From the NCBI GenBank assembly GCA_016880395.1, contig JAEHDN010000244.1, positions 1 to 28,380 of the forward strand: a stretch of DNA of 28,380 nt, read 5' to 3'. This DNA is from Candidatus Eiseniibacteriota bacterium (GTDB lineage Bacteria; Eisenbacteria; RBG-16-71-46; SZUA-252). The notes beneath the pieces are model-generated. The model was not told the DNA's origin. It saw nothing but the letters and a program-made list of their open reading frames with translations, and did no database searches. The position numbers were made by a program, and so were the translations under genes. Shown here in pieces: positions 1 through 7,329 of the stretch (position 1 is the stretch's first letter; each line of letters begins with the position of its first letter).

Positions 1-243
1 GAGGCCCGCTCCAAGTTCGGCTTCCTGCTCGAGGCGTTCGAGTACGGGGCTCCGCCGCACGGCGGCATCGCGCTCGGGCTCGACCGGCTCGTCGTGCTCT
101 TCCACGGCGGCGACTCGATCCGGGAGGCGATCGCGTTTCCGAAGACCGCACGCGCCACCTCGCTCATGGACGACGCGCCGGGCCCGATCGACGAGGCCGA
201 TCTCCGGGAGCTGCATCTAAACGTGACCCGGAAGAAGGACTGA
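1..243 (+). CDS. aspS: Aspartyl-tRNA synthetase, C-terminal end (5' truncated by window)
   Basis: This is the last 80 codons of a class II aspartyl-tRNA synthetase, which charges tRNA-Asp (or Asp/Asn) with aspartate in the cytoplasm. The reading frame is open from base 1 to a TGA at 241-243. Visible motifs are the class II motif 3 region PHGGIALGLDRLV at residues 19-31 of the fragment, containing the ATP-binding arginine, then the AspRS-typical IAFPKT and a terminal LRELHL. The conserved IAFPKT and LRELHL endings separate AspRS from AsnRS and LysRS. The start lies outside the window. The next gene begins about 200 bp downstream, so this is probably the end of a separate transcription unit. 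Confidence 0.95.
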   Translation, partial: EARSKFGFLLEAFEYGAPPHGGIALGLDRLVVLFHGGDSIREAIAFPKTARATSLMDDAPGPIDEADLRELHLNVTRKKD

Positions 244-330
244 CGGGACGGTCGGCCCGTCTCGAGCGAGGCTTTCTCCTCCCGCTGGTACTGTTTCTGC
301 TCTCCTCGAGAGCCGTCCGGGGGGTGGCTC

Positions 331-359
331 TTGACTTACCCGGGCGACGTGCCTACCGT
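331..359 (+). promoter_or_regulatory. Possible sigma70-type promoter upstream of the lipoprotein-phoH operon
   Basis: TTGACT at 331-336 matches five of six -35 positions. It is followed after exactly 17 bp by TACCGT at 354-359, a weak -10 with three of six matches. It lies in the aspS-lipoprotein gap. The -35 is good and the -10 poor, so this is tentative. Confidence 0.3.
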
Positions 360-441
360 TGATCCAGGGACGGGCACTCTGCGCGAGGGCGGAAAACCTC
401 CTAAGTTGATAATTCAAAGACAGTTGAGCGATCTCGGGACC

Positions 442-777
442 GTGCCGGCCAGCTCCTTCGGGGAGGGGTCTGGCCGGCGGTCCGGGTTTGGCCGATTGGT
501 TCGATTCTGGCCGCGCGCCGCGTCCTGGGCTGGGCCCCCCACCTGCCTCGTTCTCCTGGCGCTCAGCTTGGTCGGGTGCGGCGGGGCAACGGCGCCGTGC
601 CCGACGCCGACCACCGAGCTGGACAGTCTCAGGACCAAGACCGATCACCTGGAGGCCGAGGTCGATCGCGAGACCGCCCAGGAGCGCGCGCTCATGGCCC
701 GCCGCAACGAGGCGGCCCGGCGCGTCGGCTCCGTGCAGGCAGCCCTGGATTCACTCGCGGGAGGCGGCTCCCGTTGA
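442..777 (+). CDS. Small lipoprotein with coiled-coil tail (hypothetical)
   Basis: This is a predicted small lipoprotein of unknown function. A hydrophobic stretch ends in the lipobox LVGC; the Cys codon is at 577-579. The rest is short, charged and helix-prone (LRTKTDHLEAEVDRETAQE), so a short coiled coil is likely. The start is unresolved. The frame is open from a TTG at 331, the GTG at 442 gives a long n-region (Cys at residue 46), and the TTG at 496 gives a standard-length signal peptide (Cys at residue 28). None has a strong ribosome binding site. The stop overlaps the next gene's TTG start (TTGA at 774-777), and that gene is also a lipoprotein, so the two may act together in the envelope. 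No named family is recognised. Confidence 0.6.
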   Translation: MPASSFGEGSGRRSGFGRLVRFWPRAASWAGPPTCLVLLALSLVGCGGATAPCPTPTTELDSLRTKTDHLEAEVDRETAQERALMARRNEAARRVGSVQAALDSLAGGGSR

Positions 778-1295
778 CGGTGCGGATCTGCCTGGCAGGG
801 CTCGCACTCCTCGCCGTGGCGGCTGGATGCGGCAAGCCGGTGCTCCGCGTGGCGGACGCGTCACTCGGCGATTACTACTCGCCGCAGGAGTACCGGAAGC
901 TGAGCGACGAGCAGCGGCAGGAGTACTGCCGCGAGCTCGCCGAGCAGCGGGACCTCTTCCGCGAGCAGATCGAGGGCGCGGAGGAGGCGCTCGAAGGGCT
1001 CCGGGCGACGACCGGGCCGCTCCAGGCCGAGGTGGACTCCCTCGCCGCCCGCGCGGACGAGCTGGAGCGACGCCTCTCCGAGGCGCACGCCGCCGAGCCG
1101 GAGCGACCGCCGCCGGCGCCGGGCCGAGGCGATCGCTACGTGGTGCGGGCGGGGGAATCGCTGTGGACGATCAGCGCGAAGCCCGAGGTGTACGGAGAAG
1201 CGGCACGATGGAACCGGCTCTACCGAGCCAATCGCGAACGGATCCACGATCCGGATCGCATCTACCCAGGACAGGAGATCCAGATCCCACGATGA
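774..1295 (+). CDS. LysM-domain lipoprotein
   Basis: A 173-aa predicted lipoprotein that probably binds peptidoglycan. The TTG start at 774 is preceded by GGGAGG at 759-764 and overlaps the upstream stop; a GTG at 780 is the alternative. The signal peptide ends in the lipobox VAAGC with Cys19. Residues about 40-105 are acidic and helical (YRKLSDEQRQEYCRELAEQ, then EVDSLAARADELERRLSEA), consistent with a coiled coil. A Pro-rich linker leads to a LysM domain at residues 122-173, with YVVRAGESLWTIS at its start and YPGQEIQIP at its end, as is typical of LysM. The ATGA overlap at 1292-1295 couples it to phoH. Envelope anchoring and peptidoglycan binding are inferred from the lipobox and LysM; the partner is unknown. 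Confidence 0.85.
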   Translation: MTVRICLAGLALLAVAAGCGKPVLRVADASLGDYYSPQEYRKLSDEQRQEYCRELAEQRDLFREQIEGAEEALEGLRATTGPLQAEVDSLAARADELERRLSEAHAAEPERPPPAPGRGDRYVVRAGESLWTISAKPEVYGEAARWNRLYRANRERIHDPDRIYPGQEIQIPR

Positions 1296-2293
1296 ACGCG
1301 CCCGTGGCGGAGATGACGAAGACCGTGGCCATTCCGGACGTCGACCCGCTTTCCCTGTTTGGAAAGAACGACGCCAACCTCCGGCTCGTCGAGCGGAGCT
1401 ACCCCGTCCAGCTCACATACCGCGACGGCAAGATCGCCGTCCGTGGCCAGGAGGGACCCGTCGACGAGGTGAGCGCGGTGCTGAGCGCGCTCGCGGATCT
1501 CGTACGGCGCGGTGCCGTCCTCGAGGAGCACGACGTCAACAACTTCATCGGCCTCAGCAATCCGGCGGACCGGCACGCATCGCTCGAGCTGTACGAGCAT
1601 CCGGTTCTCTTCTCGTTCGACAAGCGCACGATCCGGGTGAAGACGCTGGGGCAGGCCCGCTACGTGGCCGCGCTCCAGAAGCACGACATCGTCTTCGCGA
1701 TCGGACCGGCCGGGACGGGGAAGACCTATCTCGCCGTGGCCGCGGCGGTCCACGCGCTCAAGGCGCGTCAGGTGGAGCGCATCCTCCTCGTGCGGCCCGC
1801 CGTCGAGGCCGGGGAGAACCTCGGGTTCCTGCCGGGCGACATGAAGGAGAAGGTGGATCCGTACCTCCGTCCGCTCTACGACGCGCTCAATGATCTCCTC
1901 TCGTACGAGAAGATCCGGCGGTTCCTCGATCTGGGCGTGATCGAGGTCGCCCCGCTCGCGTACATGCGCGGCCGGACCCTCAACAACGCGTTCGTGATCC
2001 TGGACGAGGCCCAGAACACCACGGTCGGACAGATGAAGATGTTCCTCACCCGGCTCGGCTACGGCTCGAAGGCGGTGATCACCGGAGACGTCACGCAGAT
2101 CGACCTCGGCACGCAGCATGCGTCGGGCCTCGTGGAGATCCAGAGGATCCTCCAGGGCGTCTCCGATCTCTCCTTCGTCTACCTCAACGAGCGGGACGTC
2201 GTGCGCCACCATCTCGTGCGCGAGATCATCCGCGCCTTCGACGAGCACGAGAAGACGCAGCCGCCCAGGCCCCAGGGGACACCCTCCTCATGA
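1292..2293 (+). CDS. phoH: PhoH family ATPase (PhoH-like protein)
   Basis: A 333-aa cytoplasmic P-loop ATPase of the PhoH family, whose members are linked to RNA metabolism. The Walker A motif GPAGTGKT is at residues 138-145 and Walker B VILDEAQN at 235-242, followed by the family-typical MKMFLTRLG and VITGDVTQIDL. The N-terminal ~110 residues form the small KH-like region usual in this family, and the length matches family members. The ATG at 1292 is chosen because AGGAGA lies just upstream and it overlaps the LysM gene stop; the frame extends far upstream but without phoH-like sequence. It overlaps the next gene by ATGA at 2290-2293. The order phoH, 7TM-HD protein, ybeY is a widely conserved arrangement, which supports the assignment. 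Confidence 0.95.
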   Translation: MNAPVAEMTKTVAIPDVDPLSLFGKNDANLRLVERSYPVQLTYRDGKIAVRGQEGPVDEVSAVLSALADLVRRGAVLEEHDVNNFIGLSNPADRHASLELYEHPVLFSFDKRTIRVKTLGQARYVAALQKHDIVFAIGPAGTGKTYLAVAAAVHALKARQVERILLVRPAVEAGENLGFLPGDMKEKVDPYLRPLYDALNDLLSYEKIRRFLDLGVIEVAPLAYMRGRTLNNAFVILDEAQNTTVGQMKMFLTRLGYGSKAVITGDVTQIDLGTQHASGLVEIQRILQGVSDLSFVYLNERDVVRHHLVREIIRAFDEHEKTQPPRPQGTPSS

Positions 2294-4548
2294 GCACCGA
2301 GCCCTTCCGGGTTCTCGAGTCGCGCCGACGCGAGAAGAAGAACGGCGTTCGGGCGCGTCTTGCGCGCTTCTTTGGGCGGCGCTCGCGCCGGAGCGCGCTC
2401 CTCGTCGGCTTCCTTCTCTTCACCTGCCTGCTCATCCCGCGGGAGCCAGACTTCGAGGTGATCACGCTCCGGGAGGGCTTCCCGGCCAAGCGGGACGTGA
2501 TCGCCCCGTTCCAGTTCTACCTGCTCAAGGACCGCTCCCTCTACCACGCCGAGCAGGTCTCCGCAGCGCGCAAGGTGCCGCCGGTCTATTCGGTGGATCC
2601 GGCGGTCGCGCCGCAGGTGCACGCCGCGCTCGACTCGCTCCAGGGAGACGGCCGGGGCGGCCGCGCCCCGGAGGCGCGCGCGCGCCTCGAGGGCCTGGGG
2701 CTCACGCCGTCCGCGCTCCACGTCCTCTCCGGAACGGAAGGGCCGCGCGTGGCCATGCTCGCGCAGCGGATCGCCGAGCAGGCCTACGCCGCCGGCCTCA
2801 TGCCGGAGATCCGGAGCGCGCGCCTGGAGACCGACGCGACCGCGGTGTCCGTGCAGCGGGACGGCATGCGGGTGCCGATTCCCTGGGGCGCCCTCTACGA
2901 CCTGGACAGCGTGCGCGAGCTGGCCTGGGACGAAGGGGCGCGGGCGTTCCCGAATCGACCGGAGGCGGCGCGCGCGCTCCAGGAGCTGATCGCGGCGCTC
3001 GTCGTGCCCAACCTTCGCTACGAGGCCTCGACCACCGAGCGGATCCGCGCGGAGAGCCGCTCGGCCGTCGAGCCCTACGACGGGCTCGTGCGCAAGGACG
3101 AGAAGATCATCGGGAGCCACGAGATCGCCACGGCGCTCCACATCCGGAAGCTGGAGTCGCTCCGCGCCTGGAACGATCGCGCGCGCCCGAAGGATGCCTG
3201 GCGACAGGACCTGCTCGCGCTCCTCGCCCGGCTCACGCTGATCTCGTTCCTCATCGCGGGATTCCTGCGGTACCTGAAGCAGAACCATCCGCGCGTCTAC
3301 GGCGACGTGAACCTGCTGCTTCTCCTCGCCGTGCTCACGGCCCTCGTCATGGCCGTCGGCTGGCTCGTGATGAGCCAGTTCCGCGGCAACGAGATGCTGA
3401 TCCCGATCACGGTGCTCTCGCTCTCAGCGGCTCTCCTCTTCGGACAGGCGCTCGCGTTCGCGGCGACGCTCGTCGCCTCTCTCCTCATCGGAGTCGTGTT
3501 CGGACTCGGGCTGCCCTTCCTCACGGGGAGCGCGCTCGCCGGCATCGCCGCGATCAGCACGGCGCGGGGCGTGCGGCGCCGGCGCGACTTCTACCGGCCC
3601 ATGGTCATCATCGCGGCGGCGTACGCGTTCGCGATCATCGCCATGGGACTGGTGGATGGGGGACAGGGAATCGTGCTCCTGCGCCGGGGACTCTGGGGGG
3701 TGATCGCGGGCTTCGCGTCGGTGCTCGCTGTGACCCTGCTCCTTCCGCTCCTCGAATCCATCTTCTCCGTGACCACGGACATCACGCTCCTCGAGCTGGC
3801 GGATCTGAACCGCCCCATCCTCCGCCGGCTCATGCTGGAGGCGCCGGGGACCTACCACCACAGCCTGGTGGTCGGGAGCCTGGCCGAGGCGGGCGCGGCG
3901 GCGATCGGCGGGAATCCGCTCGTCGGGCGCGTGGGGGCCTACTACCACGACATCGGCAAGATCGAGAAGGCGGAGTACTACGTCGAGAACCAGTCGAGCG
4001 CGCGGAACCGGCACGAGAAGCTCTCGCCGACGATGAGCTGCCTCATCATCGAGGCCCACGTGCGGGAGGGGGCCGAGATCGCGCGCAAGGAGCGGCTGCC
4101 GCGCGCGATCGTGGACGCGATCCTGGAGCACCACGGCACGACGCTGATGACGTTCTTCTACCACAAGGCCCAGAGCGCGGACCCGACGGTGGAGGAGCGC
4201 GACTTCCGCTATCCTGGCCCCAAGCCCCGCTCGAAGGAAACGGCCGTGCTGATGCTGGCCGACGCCGTCGAGGCGGCGGCCCGCTCGCTCACGGAGCCCA
4301 CGCCCAGCCGGATCCGAGGGGTCGTGACCCGGATCCTCGACGCCCGAGTGGAGGACGGCCAGCTCGATGAAAGCCCGATCACGTTCGAGGACCTCGCGAG
4401 GGTCCGCGAGAGCTTCATCCCGATCCTCACGGCGCTCTTCCACGCCCGCGTCGACTACCCCGGCGCGCCGGCGTCGGAGCGCGGGCGCCGTCCCGATCCG
4501 CGTCGCGTTCTCGGGGACAAGAGCCGGCTTAAGATCGACCACTCTTAA
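2290..4548 (+). CDS. pgpH: 7TM-HD family phosphodiesterase (PgpH/YqfF-like)
   Basis: A 752-aa inner-membrane protein of the 7TMR-HD family. Characterised members (Listeria PgpH) hydrolyse c-di-AMP. An N-terminal membrane segment lies at about residues 36-52, followed by a large extracytoplasmic region at about 55-310. A cluster of hydrophobic helices at about 315-495 precedes a cytoplasmic HD domain. Metal-site residues are visible: H523 in TYHHS, the HD pair at 553-554 in YYHDIGK, and H614/H615 in EHHGTT. Length and domain order match PgpH. The ATG overlaps the phoH stop (ATGA). The c-di-AMP substrate is inferred from family, not shown here. The 3' end overlaps the open frame of ybeY. Confidence 0.92.
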   Translation: MSTEPFRVLESRRREKKNGVRARLARFFGRRSRRSALLVGFLLFTCLLIPREPDFEVITLREGFPAKRDVIAPFQFYLLKDRSLYHAEQVSAARKVPPVYSVDPAVAPQVHAALDSLQGDGRGGRAPEARARLEGLGLTPSALHVLSGTEGPRVAMLAQRIAEQAYAAGLMPEIRSARLETDATAVSVQRDGMRVPIPWGALYDLDSVRELAWDEGARAFPNRPEAARALQELIAALVVPNLRYEASTTERIRAESRSAVEPYDGLVRKDEKIIGSHEIATALHIRKLESLRAWNDRARPKDAWRQDLLALLARLTLISFLIAGFLRYLKQNHPRVYGDVNLLLLLAVLTALVMAVGWLVMSQFRGNEMLIPITVLSLSAALLFGQALAFAATLVASLLIGVVFGLGLPFLTGSALAGIAAISTARGVRRRRDFYRPMVIIAAAYAFAIIAMGLVDGGQGIVLLRRGLWGVIAGFASVLAVTLLLPLLESIFSVTTDITLLELADLNRPILRRLMLEAPGTYHHSLVVGSLAEAGAAAIGGNPLVGRVGAYYHDIGKIEKAEYYVENQSSARNRHEKLSPTMSCLIIEAHVREGAEIARKERLPRAIVDAILEHHGTTLMTFFYHKAQSADPTVEERDFRYPGPKPRSKETAVLMLADAVEAAARSLTEPTPSRIRGVVTRILDARVEDGQLDESPITFEDLARVRESFIPILTALFHARVDYPGAPASERGRRPDPRRVLGDKSRLKIDHS

Positions 4549-4930
4549 GTCGCTCGTTCGCGCGTCCCTCGATCGCCTCGAGCGCCCGCGCGCCGGGCTC
4601 GACGTGGTCCTCACCGATGACGCGCACGTCCGGGCCCTGAACCGCGATTACCGCGAGGTGGACCGCCCCACGGACGTGCTCTCGTTCCCGTTCGCCGATC
4701 CGACGGACCTCGCCGATCCGGAGGCGGCCGTCTTCCTGGGCGAGATCTACGTCTCGCTCGAGACGGCCTCGACGCAGGCGCGCGCCGCGCGCCGGACCCT
4801 CGCACGCGAGGTCGCGCACCTCGTCGTGCACGGAATGCTCCATCTCCTCGGACACGACCACCGGGCGCCCGCGGAGCGACGCCGCATGGCGGCGCTCGAG
4901 GCGCGACTTCTCCGCGCGTCGCTGGTATGA
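4367..4930 (+). CDS. ybeY: Endoribonuclease YbeY (rRNA maturation factor), start uncertain
   Basis: YbeY is a zinc-dependent endoribonuclease involved in 16S rRNA 3' maturation and ribosome quality control. The zinc motif HGMLHLLGHDH is present, with H155, H159 and H165 when counted from 4367, and the upstream signature DRPTDVLSFPF is intact. The start is a problem. Recognisable YbeY sequence begins at about codon 44 (IRVAFSGTR, from the ATC at 4496), but no ATG, GTG or TTG lies in frame between 4370 and 4603. The only usable canonical start is the ATG at 4367. It overlaps the 7TM-HD gene by 182 nt and adds an Arg/Ser-rich leader that looks like out-of-frame reading of that gene. Initiation at ATC 4496 would give 144 aa, close to normal. 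Confidence 0.88.
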   Translation: MKARSRSRTSRGSARASSRSSRRSSTPASTTPARRRRSAGAVPIRVAFSGTRAGLRSTTLKSLVRASLDRLERPRAGLDVVLTDDAHVRALNRDYREVDRPTDVLSFPFADPTDLADPEAAVFLGEIYVSLETASTQARAARRTLAREVAHLVVHGMLHLLGHDHRAPAERRRMAALEARLLRASLV

Positions 4931-4937
4931 TGCCGCC

Positions 4938-5546
4938 GTGTTGGCACGACTCCGCACGTACTTCCTGACGGGACTCCTGGTCCTCTCGCCCGTGGTGCTC
5001 ACCGGCTACATCGTCTGGAAGCTCTTCGTCTTCGTCGACCACCTGCTCGGCACGACCGTGCGCGGCGGCTATCTCCGCCCCGGCGGCATCCCCGGGCTCG
5101 GATTCCTCACCGTCATCGTGGTCATCCTCGTGGCGGGCGCGGTCGCGAACAGCTTCCTCGCGCGATGGCTGGGCGGAATCATCGAGTCGGCGCTCCTCAG
5201 GGTCCCGTTCCTGCGCGGTCTATACGTCGTCCTGAAGGAGATCGGCGAGACGTTCCTGGGGGAGCGCCGCCAGGCGTTCCAGCGGGTGGTGCTCGTGCCG
5301 TTCCCGAGCCCCGGCGTCTATTCGATCGGCTTCGTCACATCGCCTCCGCCGCGCACCATGGGAGACGGCACGGGGGAGATCCTCGAGGGGGTCTTCGTGC
5401 CCTCGCCTCCCAATCCCACGACGGGGCATCTCGTCTATTACCCGCAGCGGGACCTGATCCCGACCAACCTGCGCATCGATCAGGCGGTCAAGATGGTGGT
5501 TTCGTGCGGCGTGGTCGTTCCTCCCGACCCGGCCGTGGGAGCCTGA
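4938..5546 (+). CDS. DUF502 family membrane protein
   Basis: A 202-aa inner-membrane protein of the DUF502 family, function unknown. Two hydrophobic segments are visible, at about residues 9-32 and 53-72. Between them lies a short Gly/Pro-rich loop with PGLGF, a family hallmark. The cytoplasmic part carries the typical VPFLRGLY, then KEIGETF, and a conserved VFVPSPPNPTTGHLVYYP. The start is the GTG at 4938, 7 nt after the ybeY stop; a TTG directly follows at 4941. It lies between ybeY and recO with tight spacing, so co-transcription is likely. Family membership is clear; no role can be assigned. Confidence 0.9.
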   Translation: MLARLRTYFLTGLLVLSPVVLTGYIVWKLFVFVDHLLGTTVRGGYLRPGGIPGLGFLTVIVVILVAGAVANSFLARWLGGIIESALLRVPFLRGLYVVLKEIGETFLGERRQAFQRVVLVPFPSPGVYSIGFVTSPPPRTMGDGTGEILEGVFVPSPPNPTTGHLVYYPQRDLIPTNLRIDQAVKMVVSCGVVVPPDPAVGA

Positions 5547-5548
5547 GC

Positions 5549-6331
5549 GTGGCCATCGTCCAGACGGACGCCCTCGTGCTGCGCTCGTACCGCCTCGGCG
5601 AGAGTAGCCTCATCGTCCACCTCTTCACGGCCGCCCACGGGCTCCTGCGCTGCGTCGCCAAGGGGGCCCGCGGCCCGCGGAGCCGCTTCGGCGGTTCCCT
5701 CGAGCCGGGCGTACGGCTGAGCGCGGTGGTCTACCGGAAGACCGAGCGCGATCTCCAGCTCCTCTCCAAGGCGGACATCACGGCCTACTGGCCCCCGCTC
5801 TGGGAGGATCCCGACCGCTTCGCCCGAGCCGGCGCGGTGCTCGAGTTCCTCGAGCGGGCTGCGTACGGCGAGGCGGAGGCGGAGGACTCGAGTCTCCTCG
5901 AGGCCGCGATCGCGACCCTGGCCGCGATGGCCCAGGCGCCCGCTCCTGCCCTCGAGGCGATCCTGCGCGGGTTCGAGGTGCGGGCCTGCGCGCTCCTCGG
6001 CTACGCGCCGGAGCTCAGCTCCTGCATGGAGTGCCGCCGCCCGCTCGAGCAGGGAGGGCTCTTCCATCCGCTCCGAGGGGGACTTCTCTGCGGCGCCCCC
6101 TGCGGCGGCGACGCGGCCTCGTTCCGGATCTCCGAGCGCGCTCGGAGGACACTCATCGCGCTCGGGGAGCGCGAGCCCGCCTCGGTCGCGTCCTGGGCGA
6201 TGGAGCGCTATCCCGGCCACGAGGTCTCCCGCGCGGTCGAGCGCTTCCTGTCGGCGCATCTCGAACGCTTCGATGGCCTTCGCTCGATGCGCGTGGGTGA
6301 GCGGCTCGTCCGCTACGCGGAGGGGACATGA
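5549..6331 (+). CDS. recO: DNA repair protein RecO
   Basis: A 260-aa RecO, which helps load RecA on SSB-coated single-stranded DNA in the RecFOR pathway. The N-terminal OB fold is recognisable from TDALVLRSYRLGESS and the following GLLRCVAKGARGPRSRFGG. The C-terminal half has a four-cysteine zinc site: C159, C162, C181 and C185 (CMEC, then CGAPC). Length is normal. The GTG at 5549 lies 2 nt after the upstream stop, and the conserved N-terminus begins there; the longer frame upstream reads antisense-like Arg-rich sequence. The stop overlaps glyQ by ATGA at 6328-6331. Adjacency of recO and glyQS is seen in many bacterial genomes. Confidence 0.93.
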   Translation: MAIVQTDALVLRSYRLGESSLIVHLFTAAHGLLRCVAKGARGPRSRFGGSLEPGVRLSAVVYRKTERDLQLLSKADITAYWPPLWEDPDRFARAGAVLEFLERAAYGEAEAEDSSLLEAAIATLAAMAQAPAPALEAILRGFEVRACALLGYAPELSSCMECRRPLEQGGLFHPLRGGLLCGAPCGGDAASFRISERARRTLIALGEREPASVASWAMERYPGHEVSRAVERFLSAHLERFDGLRSMRVGERLVRYAEGT

Positions 6332-7329
6332 GCGCCAAGGCCGCCGCGGGCGCGAAGAGCCCCCGGGCGGTCGCGGCCGGGGCTGCCCGCTCGAACGCCG
6401 GCGTCGGGTCCATCGGGGAGCCCCCGCGCACCTTCCAGGAGACGCTGCTCCGCCTCGAGCAGTTCTGGTCGGATCAGGGCTGCGCGCTCCTCCAGCCGTA
6501 CAGCAGCGAGGTGGGCGCCGGGACCTTCAACCCGGCCACCTTCTTCCGGGTCCTCGGCCCCGAGCCGTGGAAGGCGGCCTACGTCGAGCCTTCGCGCCGT
6601 CCCAAGGACGGCCGCTACGGCGAGAACCCGAACCGGCTCCAGCTCTTCTACCAGTACCAGGTCGTGCTCAAACCCTCCCCGGAGGACGTTCTGGAGGTCT
6701 ACCTCGACAGCCTGCGCCACCTCGGCATCGACCTCGAACGACACGATGTGCGCTTCGTCGAGGACGACTGGGAATCGCCGACCCTGGGCGCCTCGGGCCT
6801 CGGGTGGGAGGTATGGCTCGACAACCAGGAGATCACGCAGTTCACCTACTTCCAGCAGACGGGCGGGTATGAGCTCGAGCCGATCACCGCCGAGATCACG
6901 TACGGCATCGAACGGATCGCCTGCTATCTCCAGGGGGTCGACCGAATCATGGATCTCCAGTGGTCGCGCGACCGCACCTGGGCGGACCTCTTCCTCCAGG
7001 CCGAGGTCGAGTGGTGCGGCTTCAATTTCGAGCACTCCGACCCCACGCTTCTGTTCGAGCTGTTCGAGAAGTTCGAGCGCGAGGCCTACCGCCTCCTCAA
7101 GGAGGGAATGGTCCTCCCCGGATACGACTACGTGGTGAAGTGCTCGCACGTGTTCAACCTGCTCGACGCCCGCGGCGCGATCGGCGTCACCGAGCGCGTG
7201 GCCTCGATCGCGCGCGTGCGGAAACTGGCGCGAGCGGCCGCGGGCGCCTACCTGAAGCAGCGTGAAGCCATGGGCTGGCCCCTTCTCGCTGGCCAGGCGG
7301 CCCCGGAGCCATCGACGACCCGTGGCTGA
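6328..7329 (+). CDS. glyQ: Glycyl-tRNA synthetase alpha subunit
   Basis: The catalytic alpha subunit of the bacterial alpha2-beta2 glycyl-tRNA synthetase, which charges tRNA-Gly with glycine. The family core begins at about residue 34 (TFQETLLRLEQFWSDQGC). It contains GAGTFNPATF, VEPSRRPKDGRYGENPNRLQ and QQTGGYELEPITAEITYG, all diagnostic for GlyQ. At 333 aa it is longer than the usual ~290-300 because of an Ala/Gly-rich N-terminal extension of about 33 residues and a short Pro-rich tail. The ATG overlaps the recO stop. The stop overlaps the glyS start region by 8 nt, so the subunits are likely made in coupled fashion. Confidence 0.97.
   Translation: MSAKAAAGAKSPRAVAAGAARSNAGVGSIGEPPRTFQETLLRLEQFWSDQGCALLQPYSSEVGAGTFNPATFFRVLGPEPWKAAYVEPSRRPKDGRYGENPNRLQLFYQYQVVLKPSPEDVLEVYLDSLRHLGIDLERHDVRFVEDDWESPTLGASGLGWEVWLDNQEITQFTYFQQTGGYELEPITAEITYGIERIACYLQGVDRIMDLQWSRDRTWADLFLQAEVEWCGFNFEHSDPTLLFELFEKFEREAYRLLKEGMVLPGYDYVVKCSHVFNLLDARGAIGVTERVASIARVRKLARAAAGAYLKQREAMGWPLLAGQAAPEPSTTRG

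Noticed and set aside
242..261. Hairpin GACGGG...CCCGTC just after aspS as a terminator
   Set aside because: Only 6 bp, overlapping the stop codon, and without an adjacent T tract.
488..1291. N-terminal extension of PhoH to about 600 residues
   Set aside because: The extension is Arg/Pro/Gly-rich and coincides with two lipoprotein genes in other frames; PhoH homology and a ribosome binding site begin at 1292.
4530..4560. Programmed +1 frameshift fusing the 7TM-HD protein to YbeY
   Set aside because: Slippage at TCT-TAA would skip the first YbeY strand (IRVAFSG), which is encoded upstream of the stop; a normal or rare start codon is simpler.
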